Shown here: piece by piece, positions 56,011 to 64,000 of the stretch
Layout: the number at the start of each line of letters is the position of its first letter
How positions within the stretch are numbered: the stretch's first letter is position 1
Assembly: GCF_007991515.1 (NCBI RefSeq)
Contig: NZ_BJYM01000001.1
Coordinates: 62,001-126,000 of the forward strand
DNA from: Oceanobacillus sojae
Lineage (GTDB): Bacteria > Bacillota > Bacilli > Bacillales > Amphibacillaceae
Direction of reading: 5' to 3'
DNA: 64,000 nt
Notes under the pieces: model-generated
The model's database searches: none
Told to the model about the DNA's origin: nothing
Seen by the model: only the letters and a program-made list of their open reading frames with translations
Position numbers and translations under genes: made by a program

Positions 56011-56286
56011 TCAAATAAACCAGACAATAATTCCTGCAAGAGCGAGAAGTAATACAACAATAAAAATAAAACGTAATAAAGAAAAATTGACTTTGAAACG
56101 TATTTTACTGCTGTCTTTATGTACTTCATTTCTTGGTGGTAAATTTAATACATCTATTTCAACAGATGTTTGCTCCTTATGTTCATTCTGGTCCTGAACA
56201 GCTTCTTCTGTTTCTTTATTATGTTCTGCTATATCTTGAATAGCTTGTCTTAATGCTTCTGCTTGATCGTTTTGCTTGGAGCTCAA
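56011..56286 (-). CDS. YpbE-like short protein lacking a LysM domain
   Basis: About 91 residues: a charged N-terminal region, LPPRNEVHKDSS, then one C-terminal membrane helix (about 72-91) ending at the stop. Place between mecB and ypbD and the pre-helix motif suggest YpbE, which in B. subtilis continues into a LysM domain. No LysM coding sequence follows in any frame. I favour the TTG at 56286 with AGGTGA five bases upstream; GTG or ATG just before it are alternatives. Confidence 0.5.
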   Translation of the reverse strand: MSSKQNDQAEALRQAIQDIAEHNKETEEAVQDQNEHKEQTSVEIDVLNLPPRNEVHKDSSKIRFKVNFSLLRFIFIVVLLLALAGIIVWFI

Positions 56287-56296
56287 TGCCATCACC

Positions 56297-56863
56297 TCAT
56301 TTCTTTAACCGTATAACTAACCCAAGTAGAAAGTCAATAAAAAAATGCATGACAATGGGAATAATTAAATTAGCAGTATATTCATAAACCCAGCCGAGAT
56401 AAAAACTGAGGACCAGTGCTGCAAAAAATAGTACAGGCTTCTTTAAATATCTTATATGGGCCAATGCAAAAAGAATACTTGCAAATAAGTATCCAAAAGT
56501 GGTTTGAATGGCCCCTCTAAATAAAAACTCTTCACAAATTGCTACTGTCAGTGTAAATACAAATATAAAACTTATCGGCTGATTTTGAAATATAAGTTCA
56601 TTTATTCCGCCATCATCCCAGTATTTTTCAGGTGTTACGTACATTAAAGCAATCTCAATGCAAACGATGATAACAGCAGATAAAAACCCGAAGAAAATGA
56701 TTTCCTTCAAATCCCATCTGAAAAGATTCAACCAATCAAAAAACGAATCAAACAGGAAAAAACTTAATATCATTGCCAACAGGAAAAATAATTCTTGAGA
56801 GAAAAATAACTGAATCCTTAGTTCTTTTTTTGACATTTGTTTTATCAGGTCATACTGTTTCAC
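56297..56863 (-). CDS. ypbD: CPBP-family intramembrane metalloprotease (YpbD)
   Basis: A 188-residue membrane protein with about five to six helices and the CPBP/Abi motifs EEFLFRG (about 113-119), a FALAHIRY motif and HFFIDFLLG. The family includes CaaX proteases and bacteriocin immunity proteins; its role here is unknown. Two bases after recS. Confidence 0.85.
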   Translation of the reverse strand: MKQYDLIKQMSKKELRIQLFFSQELFFLLAMILSFFLFDSFFDWLNLFRWDLKEIIFFGFLSAVIIVCIEIALMYVTPEKYWDDGGINELIFQNQPISFIFVFTLTVAICEEFLFRGAIQTTFGYLFASILFALAHIRYLKKPVLFFAALVLSFYLGWVYEYTANLIIPIVMHFFIDFLLGLVIRLKK

Positions 56864-56864
56864 C

Positions 56865-58403
56865 TTATACCTCTTCCATATTCAGGACCTTTTGAAGCTT
56901 TTTGCGCCAATTTATTGGAGAAGAAGCTTCTGGTATTTTAAAAAGTGATTCAGGTACCCATTTATTCCAGTCAAAACCGCAGTTGCTGCAGCATTGATCG
57001 GTTGGGTCCCCAAATCCATCCTGAAAAGGCTGATAAAGTGTTTTCCGCAAACAATCCCCAGTCTGAACCCACCGGTATAACTCATTTAATTTATCATTTT
57101 TGTATAACTGCCGTTTTTCCAAGTATTGAACGATACTTTCTCTAACCTGTTTCCATTTCTTTTCATCAATAAACCATTCATTATCCTTAATAAGCCCATA
57201 TTTTTGCAGTTGCCTCTGGATAAACCGGGCTGCACCTTCATTAATATCGAGCAGTATATGCAGTTGTTCAGGAGATGGCAAATCAACTTGAGTACTTTGA
57301 CAGGTCAAGATTGTCGTGATAAGGCGATCAATAACCTCCATTGACGGCAGTTCATTTTTAACCATATTTGCCGATAGACGAAAATCTCCCTTATGATAAA
57401 GAATTACGCCGACACTTGATTCTCCGTCTCTTCCGGCTCTGCCTACCTCTTGAATATAAGATTCAATCTGGAGCGGAAGGTGATAGTGAACCACCAATCG
57501 GATATCTGATTTATTAATTCCCATTCCAAAAGCGCTTGTACAGCAAATAATATCAATTTGATTATTCATGAACTGCTGCTGAATTCGCAAGCGTTCAGAT
57601 GCTTCCATTCCGCCATGATAATAAGCAATATTTCGTTTTGGAAGTTTGACGGATAAAGACAGAGCTGTTTCTTCTGCAATTTGTCTGCTTGTAAAATAAA
57701 TTAATACAGGAATGAAATATGACTTTGTCATTTCTACAATGCGGTCTAATTTTTCTTGATCATTCTCCACTTCTTCCACACAAAAAGCAATATTGTTCCG
57801 ATCCATCGGATAAATATGCCTTTTCATGTCCGGCTTGTTCAAGCTATGGATAATATCGGTCTGGACATCTGGTGTTGCTGTAGCACTCAACGCCAATACC
57901 GGAGGATGATTTAATGCTTCAATCACTTCATGCAGACGCTGATAGTCTGGACGAAACTCATGCCCCCATTGGGATATACAATGCGCTTCATCCACTACAA
58001 AAAGTTTAATCGGCAGCTGCTTTAAATAATTTTGATGCTTTCTTTTTTGAAGCCACTCCGGGGAAACATAAATAAGCCGGTATGAATCTAAATTATTTAA
58101 AGCTCTCTGTTGTTCCATAAAAGGCAAAAAACTGTTTAAAGCAATAACATCTTTAAAGCCGGCAGCCTTTAGCTCCTTAACCTGATCAATCATCAAAGAA
58201 ATTAACGGAGATACAACAATAGTAATGCCGTCTAACAGCTTTGCAGGAAGCTGATAGCAGATAGATTTACCGGACCCTGTCGGCAATACACCAAGGACAT
58301 CCTTCCCGCAGAGGACATCAGATATGATTTCCTTCTGTCCCTGCCGAAAAAAATCATAATTAAAATGACGATACAATGCTTCTTCTAAATGAATTATTCT
58401 CAC
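56865..58403 (-). CDS. recS: RecQ-like DNA helicase RecS
   Basis: ATP-dependent 3'-5' DNA helicase of up to 512 residues. Walker A LPTGSGKSICYQLP and the DEAHC box are in the N-terminal half, followed by the RecQ zinc-binding region with Cys pairs near the C terminus (CCSNCGFDW). The HRDC domain of classical RecQ is missing, as in B. subtilis RecS. The start is unclear: GTG 58403 has no spaced ribosome site, while AGAGGGTGA is placed five bases before an ATT at 58394. Confidence 0.92.
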   Translation of the reverse strand: MRIIHLEEALYRHFNYDFFRQGQKEIISDVLCGKDVLGVLPTGSGKSICYQLPAKLLDGITIVVSPLISLMIDQVKELKAAGFKDVIALNSFLPFMEQQRALNNLDSYRLIYVSPEWLQKRKHQNYLKQLPIKLFVVDEAHCISQWGHEFRPDYQRLHEVIEALNHPPVLALSATATPDVQTDIIHSLNKPDMKRHIYPMDRNNIAFCVEEVENDQEKLDRIVEMTKSYFIPVLIYFTSRQIAEETALSLSVKLPKRNIAYYHGGMEASERLRIQQQFMNNQIDIICCTSAFGMGINKSDIRLVVHYHLPLQIESYIQEVGRAGRDGESSVGVILYHKGDFRLSANMVKNELPSMEVIDRLITTILTCQSTQVDLPSPEQLHILLDINEGAARFIQRQLQKYGLIKDNEWFIDEKKWKQVRESIVQYLEKRQLYKNDKLNELYRWVQTGDCLRKTLYQPFQDGFGDPTDQCCSNCGFDWNKWVPESLFKIPEASSPINWRKKLQKVLNMEEV

Positions 58404-58406
58404 CCT

Positions 58407-59444
58407 CTACTTATTGTATAAGACCAGCGCTAAACGAATTTGAAAATAACTGATATCCGGATTCACATTATTTTTAATTTCTTTTAAACGATAGGACTGC
58501 TTTGAATGTACGACTTCTTTAATCTCTTCATAAATCGTGGAATTCAAGTAATCAAAAAAAGGAAACTCCATCTCATGCATAGCAATCTCCACCAAGTGGT
58601 CCTGTATCGTATTTGCTTTTAAACGACGGATTTGCACAATTTCTTTAAAAGAATGCTTCTTTTGAAGTAAACGGAGTGTATGCTGGGCTGTTTGACTTAA
58701 GGGTGTATCAGAAATATATAAGTTTTTTGTAAAGTGCTTGAGCATTAGATAATCATTATCATGCTCCTGAACCCTTAACAGGCGATAAAAACCTTTTTGC
58801 AGAATTAAAAAACAATCCTGAATAGAAAGCTGATAATCCTGCGAAAGCTGCTGCAAACTGCTGCCGTAAGAGTAGTAACTGGTTATACGATCAACAAACA
58901 TCGATGCTTCGAGGTCTGTCAGGCCGGATAAAGCTTTTTCTAATTCTTTATATAGTTGTTGTAATACCTCTTTTGAACGCTGCTTATACTGCTTATAAAA
59001 ACCTTTAACAAATTGTTCAGCTTCATGGTTATCTGAAATGGGAATAAAAAGATATTGTTTTTTAGAAGTGTTGGTAATGGTTTGAATAAAAAGCAGCAAT
59101 CGCTGCTTGAATGTCTCCATCACATTTGCATATTTCGCACCCGCAAATCCGTCAAGATTTGTTTTACATGATGCAAGCCAGGACTTTCCTTTTTTTGTGA
59201 TTTGTATTTTTTTCTCATTATCTTCCCTCAAATAATCAAGTTCTATTAACTGGTTAAGCTGTATCCTGTAATCGTCTTTAGCCAAGCCGGGGTAGATACC
59301 GTAGTAATCAGCGATATGATAGAACCTGGCATCCTGTATAGTTTGGATAGCTTTTTTTCCGATTAAAAGATTATACACACTGGAAGATGTACGTTCTTGA
59401 TTTATTTTTTGAAAACAATCCATAAGGATTCCTTGAAAAAGCAT
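58407..59444 (-). CDS. ypbB: YpbB, helix-turn-helix partner of RecS
   Basis: A 345-residue protein recognised from NQERTSSSVYNLLIGKKAIQTIQDA and its coupling to recS. The C-terminal part (about 260-330) is the helix-turn-helix often fused to RecQ in other bacteria (HSFKEIVQIRRLKANTIQDHLVE). ATG 59444 behind GGTGG. Likely works with RecS; no direct evidence. Confidence 0.8.
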   Translation of the reverse strand: MLFQGILMDCFQKINQERTSSSVYNLLIGKKAIQTIQDARFYHIADYYGIYPGLAKDDYRIQLNQLIELDYLREDNEKKIQITKKGKSWLASCKTNLDGFAGAKYANVMETFKQRLLLFIQTITNTSKKQYLFIPISDNHEAEQFVKGFYKQYKQRSKEVLQQLYKELEKALSGLTDLEASMFVDRITSYYSYGSSLQQLSQDYQLSIQDCFLILQKGFYRLLRVQEHDNDYLMLKHFTKNLYISDTPLSQTAQHTLRLLQKKHSFKEIVQIRRLKANTIQDHLVEIAMHEMEFPFFDYLNSTIYEEIKEVVHSKQSYRLKEIKNNVNPDISYFQIRLALVLYNK

Positions 59445-59489
59445 CCTGACACCACCACCCATACTGAAAACATCCTCTAAATTCCAAGC

Positions 59490-60224
59490 TTATTGAACAG
59501 CCTCTTTCATCCAGTTTATTAATAAATCCTCCTGATATAAATCTCCTGGATAATCTATTCTCTCTATTTTTTCATTTTCGTATAAATATTGTAATAGTTC
59601 GTTCATTGCCCCCATGTATTCATGGTATAAGAACTCGTAGCTGATTGTTTCCTGAGGCATTATATTGTCTGCACAAACTCCAGGATCTGTGTAATTCACA
59701 TATGTTCTGCACGGCAACGGGCGAAACTCATATATAGTACAAGCATTTGCTTCCAGATTTAAAAATGGGCATGGGAGATGTTCCTGTTTGTATTTATATT
59801 TCGCATCTGGATCAGAAATCATATCCGTATGACTTAACCTGTTAATCTTTTCTCCAAAAGTTTGATAATACTGGCCAAGATGCTCTTTCATAAAATGCTT
59901 TTTATCATCGGGCATTTTATGAATTGCATTTTTGATAAGCTCTGCCTCCATTTTATTTATTACAATAGGAAAATAACAACAAAAAGCGCAGCCCATCTGG
60001 CACGTCGGCATAATATCAGCCGTAGATTCCATATCACTGATTTCTTCAGTCACTGCCTGCAATAACTGAACGAATGCCTTAGCAATTTTATCGTCAGCTG
60101 ACATCTCTTCATTATCTAAAATATAATCAACTATTTCCTCAAAACGTTCTTGTTTAATTTGATATTTTGTATTAATTTCCTCACATTTCAGCAGAATTTC
60201 ATCGTAGGTTAAAAACATAGACAT
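59490..60224 (-). CDS. YkgJ-family cysteine cluster protein
   Basis: A 244-residue protein with CQMGCAFCC and CPFL...CTIYEFRPLPCRTYVN, the YkgJ/Fer-type cysteine cluster thought to bind zinc or iron. Function unknown. It sits upstream of ypbB, where B. subtilis has the ferredoxin gene fer, which is missing here. ATG 60224 behind AGGAG. Confidence 0.78.
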   Translation of the reverse strand: MSMFLTYDEILLKCEEINTKYQIKQERFEEIVDYILDNEEMSADDKIAKAFVQLLQAVTEEISDMESTADIMPTCQMGCAFCCYFPIVINKMEAELIKNAIHKMPDDKKHFMKEHLGQYYQTFGEKINRLSHTDMISDPDAKYKYKQEHLPCPFLNLEANACTIYEFRPLPCRTYVNYTDPGVCADNIMPQETISYEFLYHEYMGAMNELLQYLYENEKIERIDYPGDLYQEDLLINWMKEAVQ

Positions 60225-60393
60225 TGGCTGGACTCCTATTTTATACATGATAAAAAGGCTATCATGCAATAAAGATTCAATTATTAATATAGAAAAGTAT
60301 ATCACGAATGATTATATGTTTATATATTTTATGATCAGAATAACTTCTAATGGGAAAAGACACAGGCCAATAAAATAACTCCTCAGTATACGT

Positions 60394-60435
60394 AACAAAA
60401 GAGAAAGCTGCTCATGAGCGGCTTTCTCTTTTGTT
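60394..60435. terminator. Strong terminator after the ECF S-component gene
   Basis: AACAAAAGAGAAAGC and GCTTTCTCTTTTGTT form a 15-bp stem, extended inward past a T/G mismatch. Confidence 0.9.
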
Positions 60436-60443
60436 ATAAGTAG

Positions 60444-60953
60444 CTAATATTTGATTCGAAATCTATTTTTCGAATATCTTTTAAACAAACCATGAAGCAA
60501 TGGATATAATAAAAGGATAAACACACCATTACCAATAGCATGTGCTGTATCAAAAGGAAGCCCGGCTAAATAATATGGCCAGAAATGTCCCGTAACCTGA
60601 AACGTCGTTAAAGAAATAATAAAACCATAAAAATAACCGCTGAACATCGAAAAAAGGATAATAAAAAGTAAGGGAACATTTTTCCAAATAATGCCTATAA
60701 TTCCTGCGGTTAAACCAATTAAACACCATGAGATAATTTGCCAAACAGTCCAAATTCCCATGCCAAGCAGCATGTTCGAGAGAAATACCACTAATACACT
60801 TAAAATAACAGATGATACTGGACCGAGGAAAATTCCTGTTAAAATAATAATTGCTGTAATAGGCTGTACATTAGGAAGAAAATGAAATGCATATCTGCCT
60901 ACTACAGCCAGTGCCGCAAGTAGTGCAAGTAATGTCAGCTTGTATGTATTCAT
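60444..60953 (-). CDS. ECF transporter S component, substrate unknown
   Basis: A 169-residue protein with five to six helices, recognised from VGRYAFHFLPNVQPITAIIILTG and GHFWPYYLAGLPFDTAHAIGN. Such proteins bind a vitamin and work with shared EcfT and ATPase subunits. It starts two bases after a DUF4430 lipoprotein, a domain I associate with the cobalamin-carrier fold, so a corrinoid or related substrate is possible. It does not look like RibU, which is at about this place in B. subtilis, and I saw no riboswitch upstream. Confidence 0.75.
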   Translation of the reverse strand: MNTYKLTLLALLAALAVVGRYAFHFLPNVQPITAIIILTGIFLGPVSSVILSVLVVFLSNMLLGMGIWTVWQIISWCLIGLTAGIIGIIWKNVPLLFIILFSMFSGYFYGFIISLTTFQVTGHFWPYYLAGLPFDTAHAIGNGVFILLLYPLLHGLFKRYSKNRFRIKY

Positions 60954-60955
60954 TT

Positions 60956-61387
60956 TTACTCTATTGATTGCAGATCAAATATGATTTCTTCGCCACCATT
61001 CAGCTCATATTCTCCTGCCCCAACCGGAGAAGACTCTCCGTCTACATAATACATCCAGTACTTTCCTTCGTCTTCATCATCTGACACTCGTTCAATCGAA
61101 GTGATAAAACCGTTATCTTCTTCTACATAGAAGGCATCCTCCAGTACATTTAAAAGGATATCCCCCTCTTCCACTTGAACAATTTCTTCTGATACATACT
61201 GATTCCCGTCATCAATTGTTATCGTTATTCGTACCTCATCTTCGGCCAGCTCCTGCTCTTCACCACTTGATTCATTCGTACTGACTGAAGTATTAGAGTT
61301 TTCATTTTCATCCCCATTATTACCGCACGCTGCAAGCAGAACAAAGGATATTAACATAATACCTAAAAACTTCAACCACCTATTCAT
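60956..61387 (-). CDS. DUF4430 lipoprotein
   Basis: A 143-residue lipoprotein: signal peptide with lipobox LLAAC, an Asn/Ser/Glu linker (about 22-45) and a DUF4430 domain (about 50-143) with ILLNVLED and YWMYYVDGESSPVGAGEYEL. Likely binds a ligand outside the cell for the S component encoded next. ATG 61387 (MNRWLKFL) is eight bases after AAGGGG. A 67-base MITE copy lies 44 bases upstream. Confidence 0.78.
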   Translation of the reverse strand: MNRWLKFLGIMLISFVLLAACGNNGDENENSNTSVSTNESSGEEQELAEDEVRITITIDDGNQYVSEEIVQVEEGDILLNVLEDAFYVEEDNGFITSIERVSDDEDEGKYWMYYVDGESSPVGAGEYELNGGEEIIFDLQSIE

Positions 61388-61431
61388 CTTCATGTCCCCT
61401 TTCGTTATCAACTTCAAATTTATCCATAAAG

Positions 61432-61498
61432 TGTGTGTTCAAAAAGTCCGATAAATAGGACCAAGAAGTTCAAGGCGACTAACTTTTTGAACATCCTC
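61432..61498 (+). repeat. MITE-like element M2, 67-base copy with target duplication
   Basis: Begins TGTGTGTTCAAAAAGTCCG and ends CTTTTTGAACATCCTC. Both sides carry ATAAAG (61426-61431 and 61499-61504), a perfect six-base direct repeat as expected from insertion. Confidence 0.78.
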
Positions 61499-61527
61499 AT
61501 AAAGAAAGCCTGTTTAGTTAACAGGCT
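61498..61527 (-). terminator. Terminator of the resDE transcript
   Basis: AGCCTGTT and AACAGGCT flank a five-base loop and are followed leftward by TTCTTTAT. Confidence 0.72.
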
Positions 61528-61748
61528 GAAGATGGAACAATATATACTTACTCCGTTCAATCCAGCTGCTTTACTTTGGCATTGGAGTGGTGGAAAGAAA
61601 GGTACTGCTTTTGCCAAGCTCTATTTAACAACTAATTATAAAGGAGTATAAATAGAGCTGCGAGTACAGTAACAGCTTTCACTGATTACCTCTCATCCCC
61701 TAATTTTTATTTTGTATATACCAACTATCTTATCATATCTATTAATTT
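61528..61748. other. Gap between resE and its terminator with a perfect inverted repeat
   Basis: AGCTCTATTTA (61617-61627) and TAAATAGAGCT (61649-61659) could form an 11-bp stem. The sequence GAGTACAGTAACAGC resembles the tail of repeat copy a near 43470. No gene seen. Confidence 0.45.
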
Positions 61749-63503
61749 TTAGGAATGTTTCATAGGTATTTCAAAACTAAATGTTGTACCAATATCCAGC
61801 TTACTCCTTACCTGAATTTTCCCATGATGCGCTTCAATGATATTTCTGGCAATGGCTAATCCTAAGCCTGTTCCCTGCTTCTCTTTCTTCACCCGTGATT
61901 TATCCGCTTTATAGAAGCGCTCAAAAACAAATGGCAGATCTTCTTCCGGGATGCCGCTGCCATTATCCTCTACTTCTACGTGAAGGAAATCTGAGTTGCT
62001 AAGCGCGTGCACCTCTACTTTTCCACCCTTGACAGAGTGACGGAGTGCATTATCAATTAAATTGGTTAACACTTGTTCGATTCGATCTGCATCCATTTCA
62101 CCAATCTGCTCATGCATATCTAAGCTTAACGAAAGTTCTACTTCACTCTCTTGAGCAAGCCCTTGAAATTTATGCACAATACGCTCAACAAACGCCTGAA
62201 CAGCAACAGACTCAACATGTAGTTGAATTTGACCGGCTTCCATTCTTGCTAAGTCAAGTAATTCATTTACAAGCCTGCCCATTCTGAGCGATTCTTCATA
62301 TATAATCTTAGCCAGTTCATTCTTATCTTCTTTTGTTTCAGCAATATCATCGACAATTGCTTCACTATATCCTTGAAGCATAGAAATAGGTGTACGCAAT
62401 TCATGCGAAACATTTGCGATAAAATCCTTGCGAAGTTTATCAAGACGCCGTTCTTCAGTCATATCACGGATAACGGCAACACAGCCCCGTACATGGGATT
62501 CATCATACAATGGCGTTACTAGCATTACATAGTTCCGCCCTTGGACAACAGACTCTTTTAACACCGCTCTCTCTTCAGCAATTACTTTATTGAGAGCATC
62601 CTTAAGTTCCGTTGGAAGCTGCTTTTCTTTATCCTCTTTCTGATTATGCTCATAATTCCAGTTATCTAAATATGCCTCTGCCGGGGGGTTCATAACGATA
62701 ATTTCTCCATCTCTATTAAGTGTGAAGACACCATCAGCCATCGAACTCACAATGCTGGATAATTGTTCTTTTTCCTGCCTTAAAGCCTGAATATGATAAT
62801 TGAGCTGATTACCCATACGATTAAATTCAATGGCTAAATCACCAATCTCATCCCGGGTTAATACAGGCACTTTGGTATTGAATTCACCACGAGTCAGATT
62901 ATAGGCCGCTTCCCGCATTTTAATTAATGGCGCTGTAACACGGGATGATAAAAATACAGCAAAAAAGGTTGTCAGCAGTATTGCAATACCTGCACTCAGC
63001 AAAATCAGTTTGGTTGTCTGATCTTTGGTTTCATTAATCATATCCAAGGATTTAAAAACAAACACAGCTCCCCCGTTTTCCAAGGGCGAGCCTACTGAAA
63101 TAATTTCATTCTCATCCTCAATCAGTCCTTGAGAGCTCTGTGCAGTGACTTGAACAAGCAATTCCTGGGCTTCTGGATCATTTAACATCCATGATTCATC
63201 AATAAAACTTAAATCTGTGTCCTCGGAATCAGAAATCCATGGCTCACCGTCTGCATAGTAAATGACAATTCGGCTGGAGGGATCTCTCAGCATCTCTGTA
63301 GCATCCTCGATAAAATCCAGATTATAGTCTGAATCAACCAATGAAGAAATTTTCGCAGCCATTTGTGTCATGTCATTTTCAGCTTCCTGAATATGATAGG
63401 TTTCAAAAAACTGCATTAAAAAGAACGTTAATACACTTAATACAAAGGACACTAATAATAATATCGTTAATGATAGTTTACCTACAACGCTCTTCCAAAA
63501 CAT
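61749..63503 (-). CDS. resE: Sensor histidine kinase ResE
   Basis: A 584-residue membrane sensor for low oxygen and nitric oxide signals that phosphorylates ResD. It has two N-terminal helices flanking an extracytoplasmic domain (about 35-165), HAMP (about 190-245), PAS (about 250-345), the phosphorylated His in VSHELRTPIS, and an ATPase domain with DNALRHS, DNGSGIPEE and GTGLGLAIA. The ATG overlaps the resD stop (TGATG). Confidence 0.95.
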   Translation of the reverse strand: MFWKSVVGKLSLTILLLVSFVLSVLTFFLMQFFETYHIQEAENDMTQMAAKISSLVDSDYNLDFIEDATEMLRDPSSRIVIYYADGEPWISDSEDTDLSFIDESWMLNDPEAQELLVQVTAQSSQGLIEDENEIISVGSPLENGGAVFVFKSLDMINETKDQTTKLILLSAGIAILLTTFFAVFLSSRVTAPLIKMREAAYNLTRGEFNTKVPVLTRDEIGDLAIEFNRMGNQLNYHIQALRQEKEQLSSIVSSMADGVFTLNRDGEIIVMNPPAEAYLDNWNYEHNQKEDKEKQLPTELKDALNKVIAEERAVLKESVVQGRNYVMLVTPLYDESHVRGCVAVIRDMTEERRLDKLRKDFIANVSHELRTPISMLQGYSEAIVDDIAETKEDKNELAKIIYEESLRMGRLVNELLDLARMEAGQIQLHVESVAVQAFVERIVHKFQGLAQESEVELSLSLDMHEQIGEMDADRIEQVLTNLIDNALRHSVKGGKVEVHALSNSDFLHVEVEDNGSGIPEEDLPFVFERFYKADKSRVKKEKQGTGLGLAIARNIIEAHHGKIQVRSKLDIGTTFSFEIPMKHS

Positions 63504-64000
63504 CAGTCTTGTTCAACCTCAAATTTATAGCCGATACCCCAAACTGTTACAATCATTTTCGCAGCCTGCGGGGAAACAGAATTTAATTTTTCACGTAAAC
63601 GCTTTACATGTGTATCTACTGTACGAAGATCACCAAAAAATTCATACTGCCAAACTTCTTTTAATAATTGCTCACGATTAAATACTTTATCCGGTGAATT
63701 TGCTAAAAAGCAAAGCAGCTCATATTCTTTAGGTGTCAAGCTCACTTCCTGATTATCTGCAGTAACCCGGTGCCCATCATGATCAATGGTCAAGTGTGGA
63801 AATACTAATAAATTTTTTGCGGTCGCATCTGACTGCTGATAATTTACATTAGAGACTCTGCGCAGAATAGCCTTCACCCGCAGTACAGCTTCTCTTGGAC
63901 TGAATGGTTTAACAATGTAATCGTCTGCCCCTACCTCAAAGCCTTGCACACGATTGGATTCTTCCCCTCTTGCCGTTAACATAATGACGGGTGTATCCTT
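63503..64000 (-). CDS. resD: Response regulator ResD, C-terminal part (cut by window edge)
   Basis: The visible 165 residues hold the end of the receiver domain (VIMLTARGEESNRV, DDYIVKPF with the conserved Lys) and a complete OmpR/PhoB winged-helix DNA-binding domain (about 65-160). The frame is open to the right edge, so the phosphorylated Asp lies outside. ResD activates respiration genes, including qcrABC and cytochrome genes, in B. subtilis. Identity rests on its coupling to resE. Confidence 0.93.
   Translation of the reverse strand, partial: KDTPVIMLTARGEESNRVQGFEVGADDYIVKPFSPREAVLRVKAILRRVSNVNYQQSDATAKNLLVFPHLTIDHDGHRVTADNQEVSLTPKEYELLCFLANSPDKVFNREQLLKEVWQYEFFGDLRTVDTHVKRLREKLNSVSPQAAKMIVTVWGIGYKFEVEQD

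Noticed and set aside
55952-56197. Plus-strand frame in the gap after the YpbE-like gene
   Set aside because: Overlaps the YpbE-like gene on the other strand, with no ribosome site or domain.
61420-61617. 65-residue minus-strand frame upstream of the DUF4430 lipoprotein
   Set aside because: Runs through the MITE copy and the resDE terminator; no ribosome site.
61388-61748. Possible cobalamin or FMN riboswitch upstream of the ECF genes
   Set aside because: No B12 box, RFN element or comparable conserved core could be recognised; the region is a MITE copy, a terminator and an inverted repeat.
1-64000. CRISPR arrays, tRNA or rRNA genes, prophage or intact insertion sequences
   Set aside because: No regularly spaced repeats, cloverleaf or rRNA motifs, phage genes or transposase genes were recognised on either strand.

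Overview
The window is a stretch of A+T-rich chromosome from a spore-forming Bacillaceae bacterium. Protein sequences and gene order fit the Oceanobacillus/Virgibacillus group best. The backbone follows the ponA-to-resD region of Bacillus subtilis, with nth, dnaD, asnS, dinG, birA, cca, bshA, mgsA, dapB, qcrABC, the aro genes, the menaquinone genes, spoIVA, der, cmk, sleB/ypeB, gudB, recS and resDE in nearly the same order. Almost everything is on the minus strand. The plus-strand genes are the 3' part of ponA at the left edge, a YitT/YpjC-family membrane protein and a P-loop ATPase. The right edge cuts through resD. I saw no rRNA, tRNA, CRISPR array, prophage or intact insertion sequence.

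Layout: 1-5.5 kb holds the ponA 3' end, converging on nth-dnaD-asnS-ypmB. 5.5-6.45 kb has no gene and carries two inverted copies of a structured repeat. 6.4-14.2 kb is a dense run transcribed ypjD-dapB-mgsA-bshA-cca-birA-dinG. 14.2-18.3 kb is accessory: a YitT/YpjC protein, an APH-fold kinase, a YugP-like zinc protease, a shortened YpjB-like protein and YpjA. 18.3-24.6 kb holds qcrABC, ypiF, ypiB and ypiA, interrupted by the plus-strand ATPase. 24.8-31.1 kb is an aromatic amino acid operon, aroC-aroB-aroH-hisC-tyrA-aroA. 31.3-36.4 kb holds cheR, ndk, hepT-menG-hepS, mtrB and hbs. 37-44.6 kb holds spoIVA, yphF, yphE, spoVIF-like, gpsA, der and a YIEGIA/capping-subunit pair. 44.7-53.3 kb holds the ypfD S1 protein, plsC, cmk, ypeB, sleB, prsW, ansA and ypdA. 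53.5-64 kb holds gudB, mecB, a YpbE-like protein, ypbD, recS, ypbB, a YkgJ-like protein, an ECF S component with a DUF4430 lipoprotein, and resE-resD.

The genes group into menaquinone-based respiration (hepS/menG/hepT, qcrABC, resDE), aromatic amino acid synthesis, bacillithiol metabolism (bshA, ypdA), sporulation and germination (spoIVA, spoVIF-like, sleB/ypeB, YIEGIA), ClpC-linked proteolysis (mecB, ypiB) and DNA maintenance (nth, dnaD, dinG, recS, hbs). Compared with the familiar arrangement, several genes are absent from their usual slots: aspB, ypmA, bshB1, the trp genes and fer. Several gaps contain repeats instead.

The unusual content is mostly noncoding. There are three or four dispersed repeat families: a MITE-like element with about 10-15 bp inverted ends, one copy of which encodes the last nine residues of AroH; a structured repeat whose two copies keep their stems while the bases change; an 18-base box followed by variable hairpins that begins exactly at two stop codons; and a family built around GCGATTACTCGYCC. 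Possible non-AUG starts on dinG and recS, and an ATPase with one apparently ruined P-loop, are further points of interest. All assignments rest on reading the sequence and recalled family knowledge; no database search was run.
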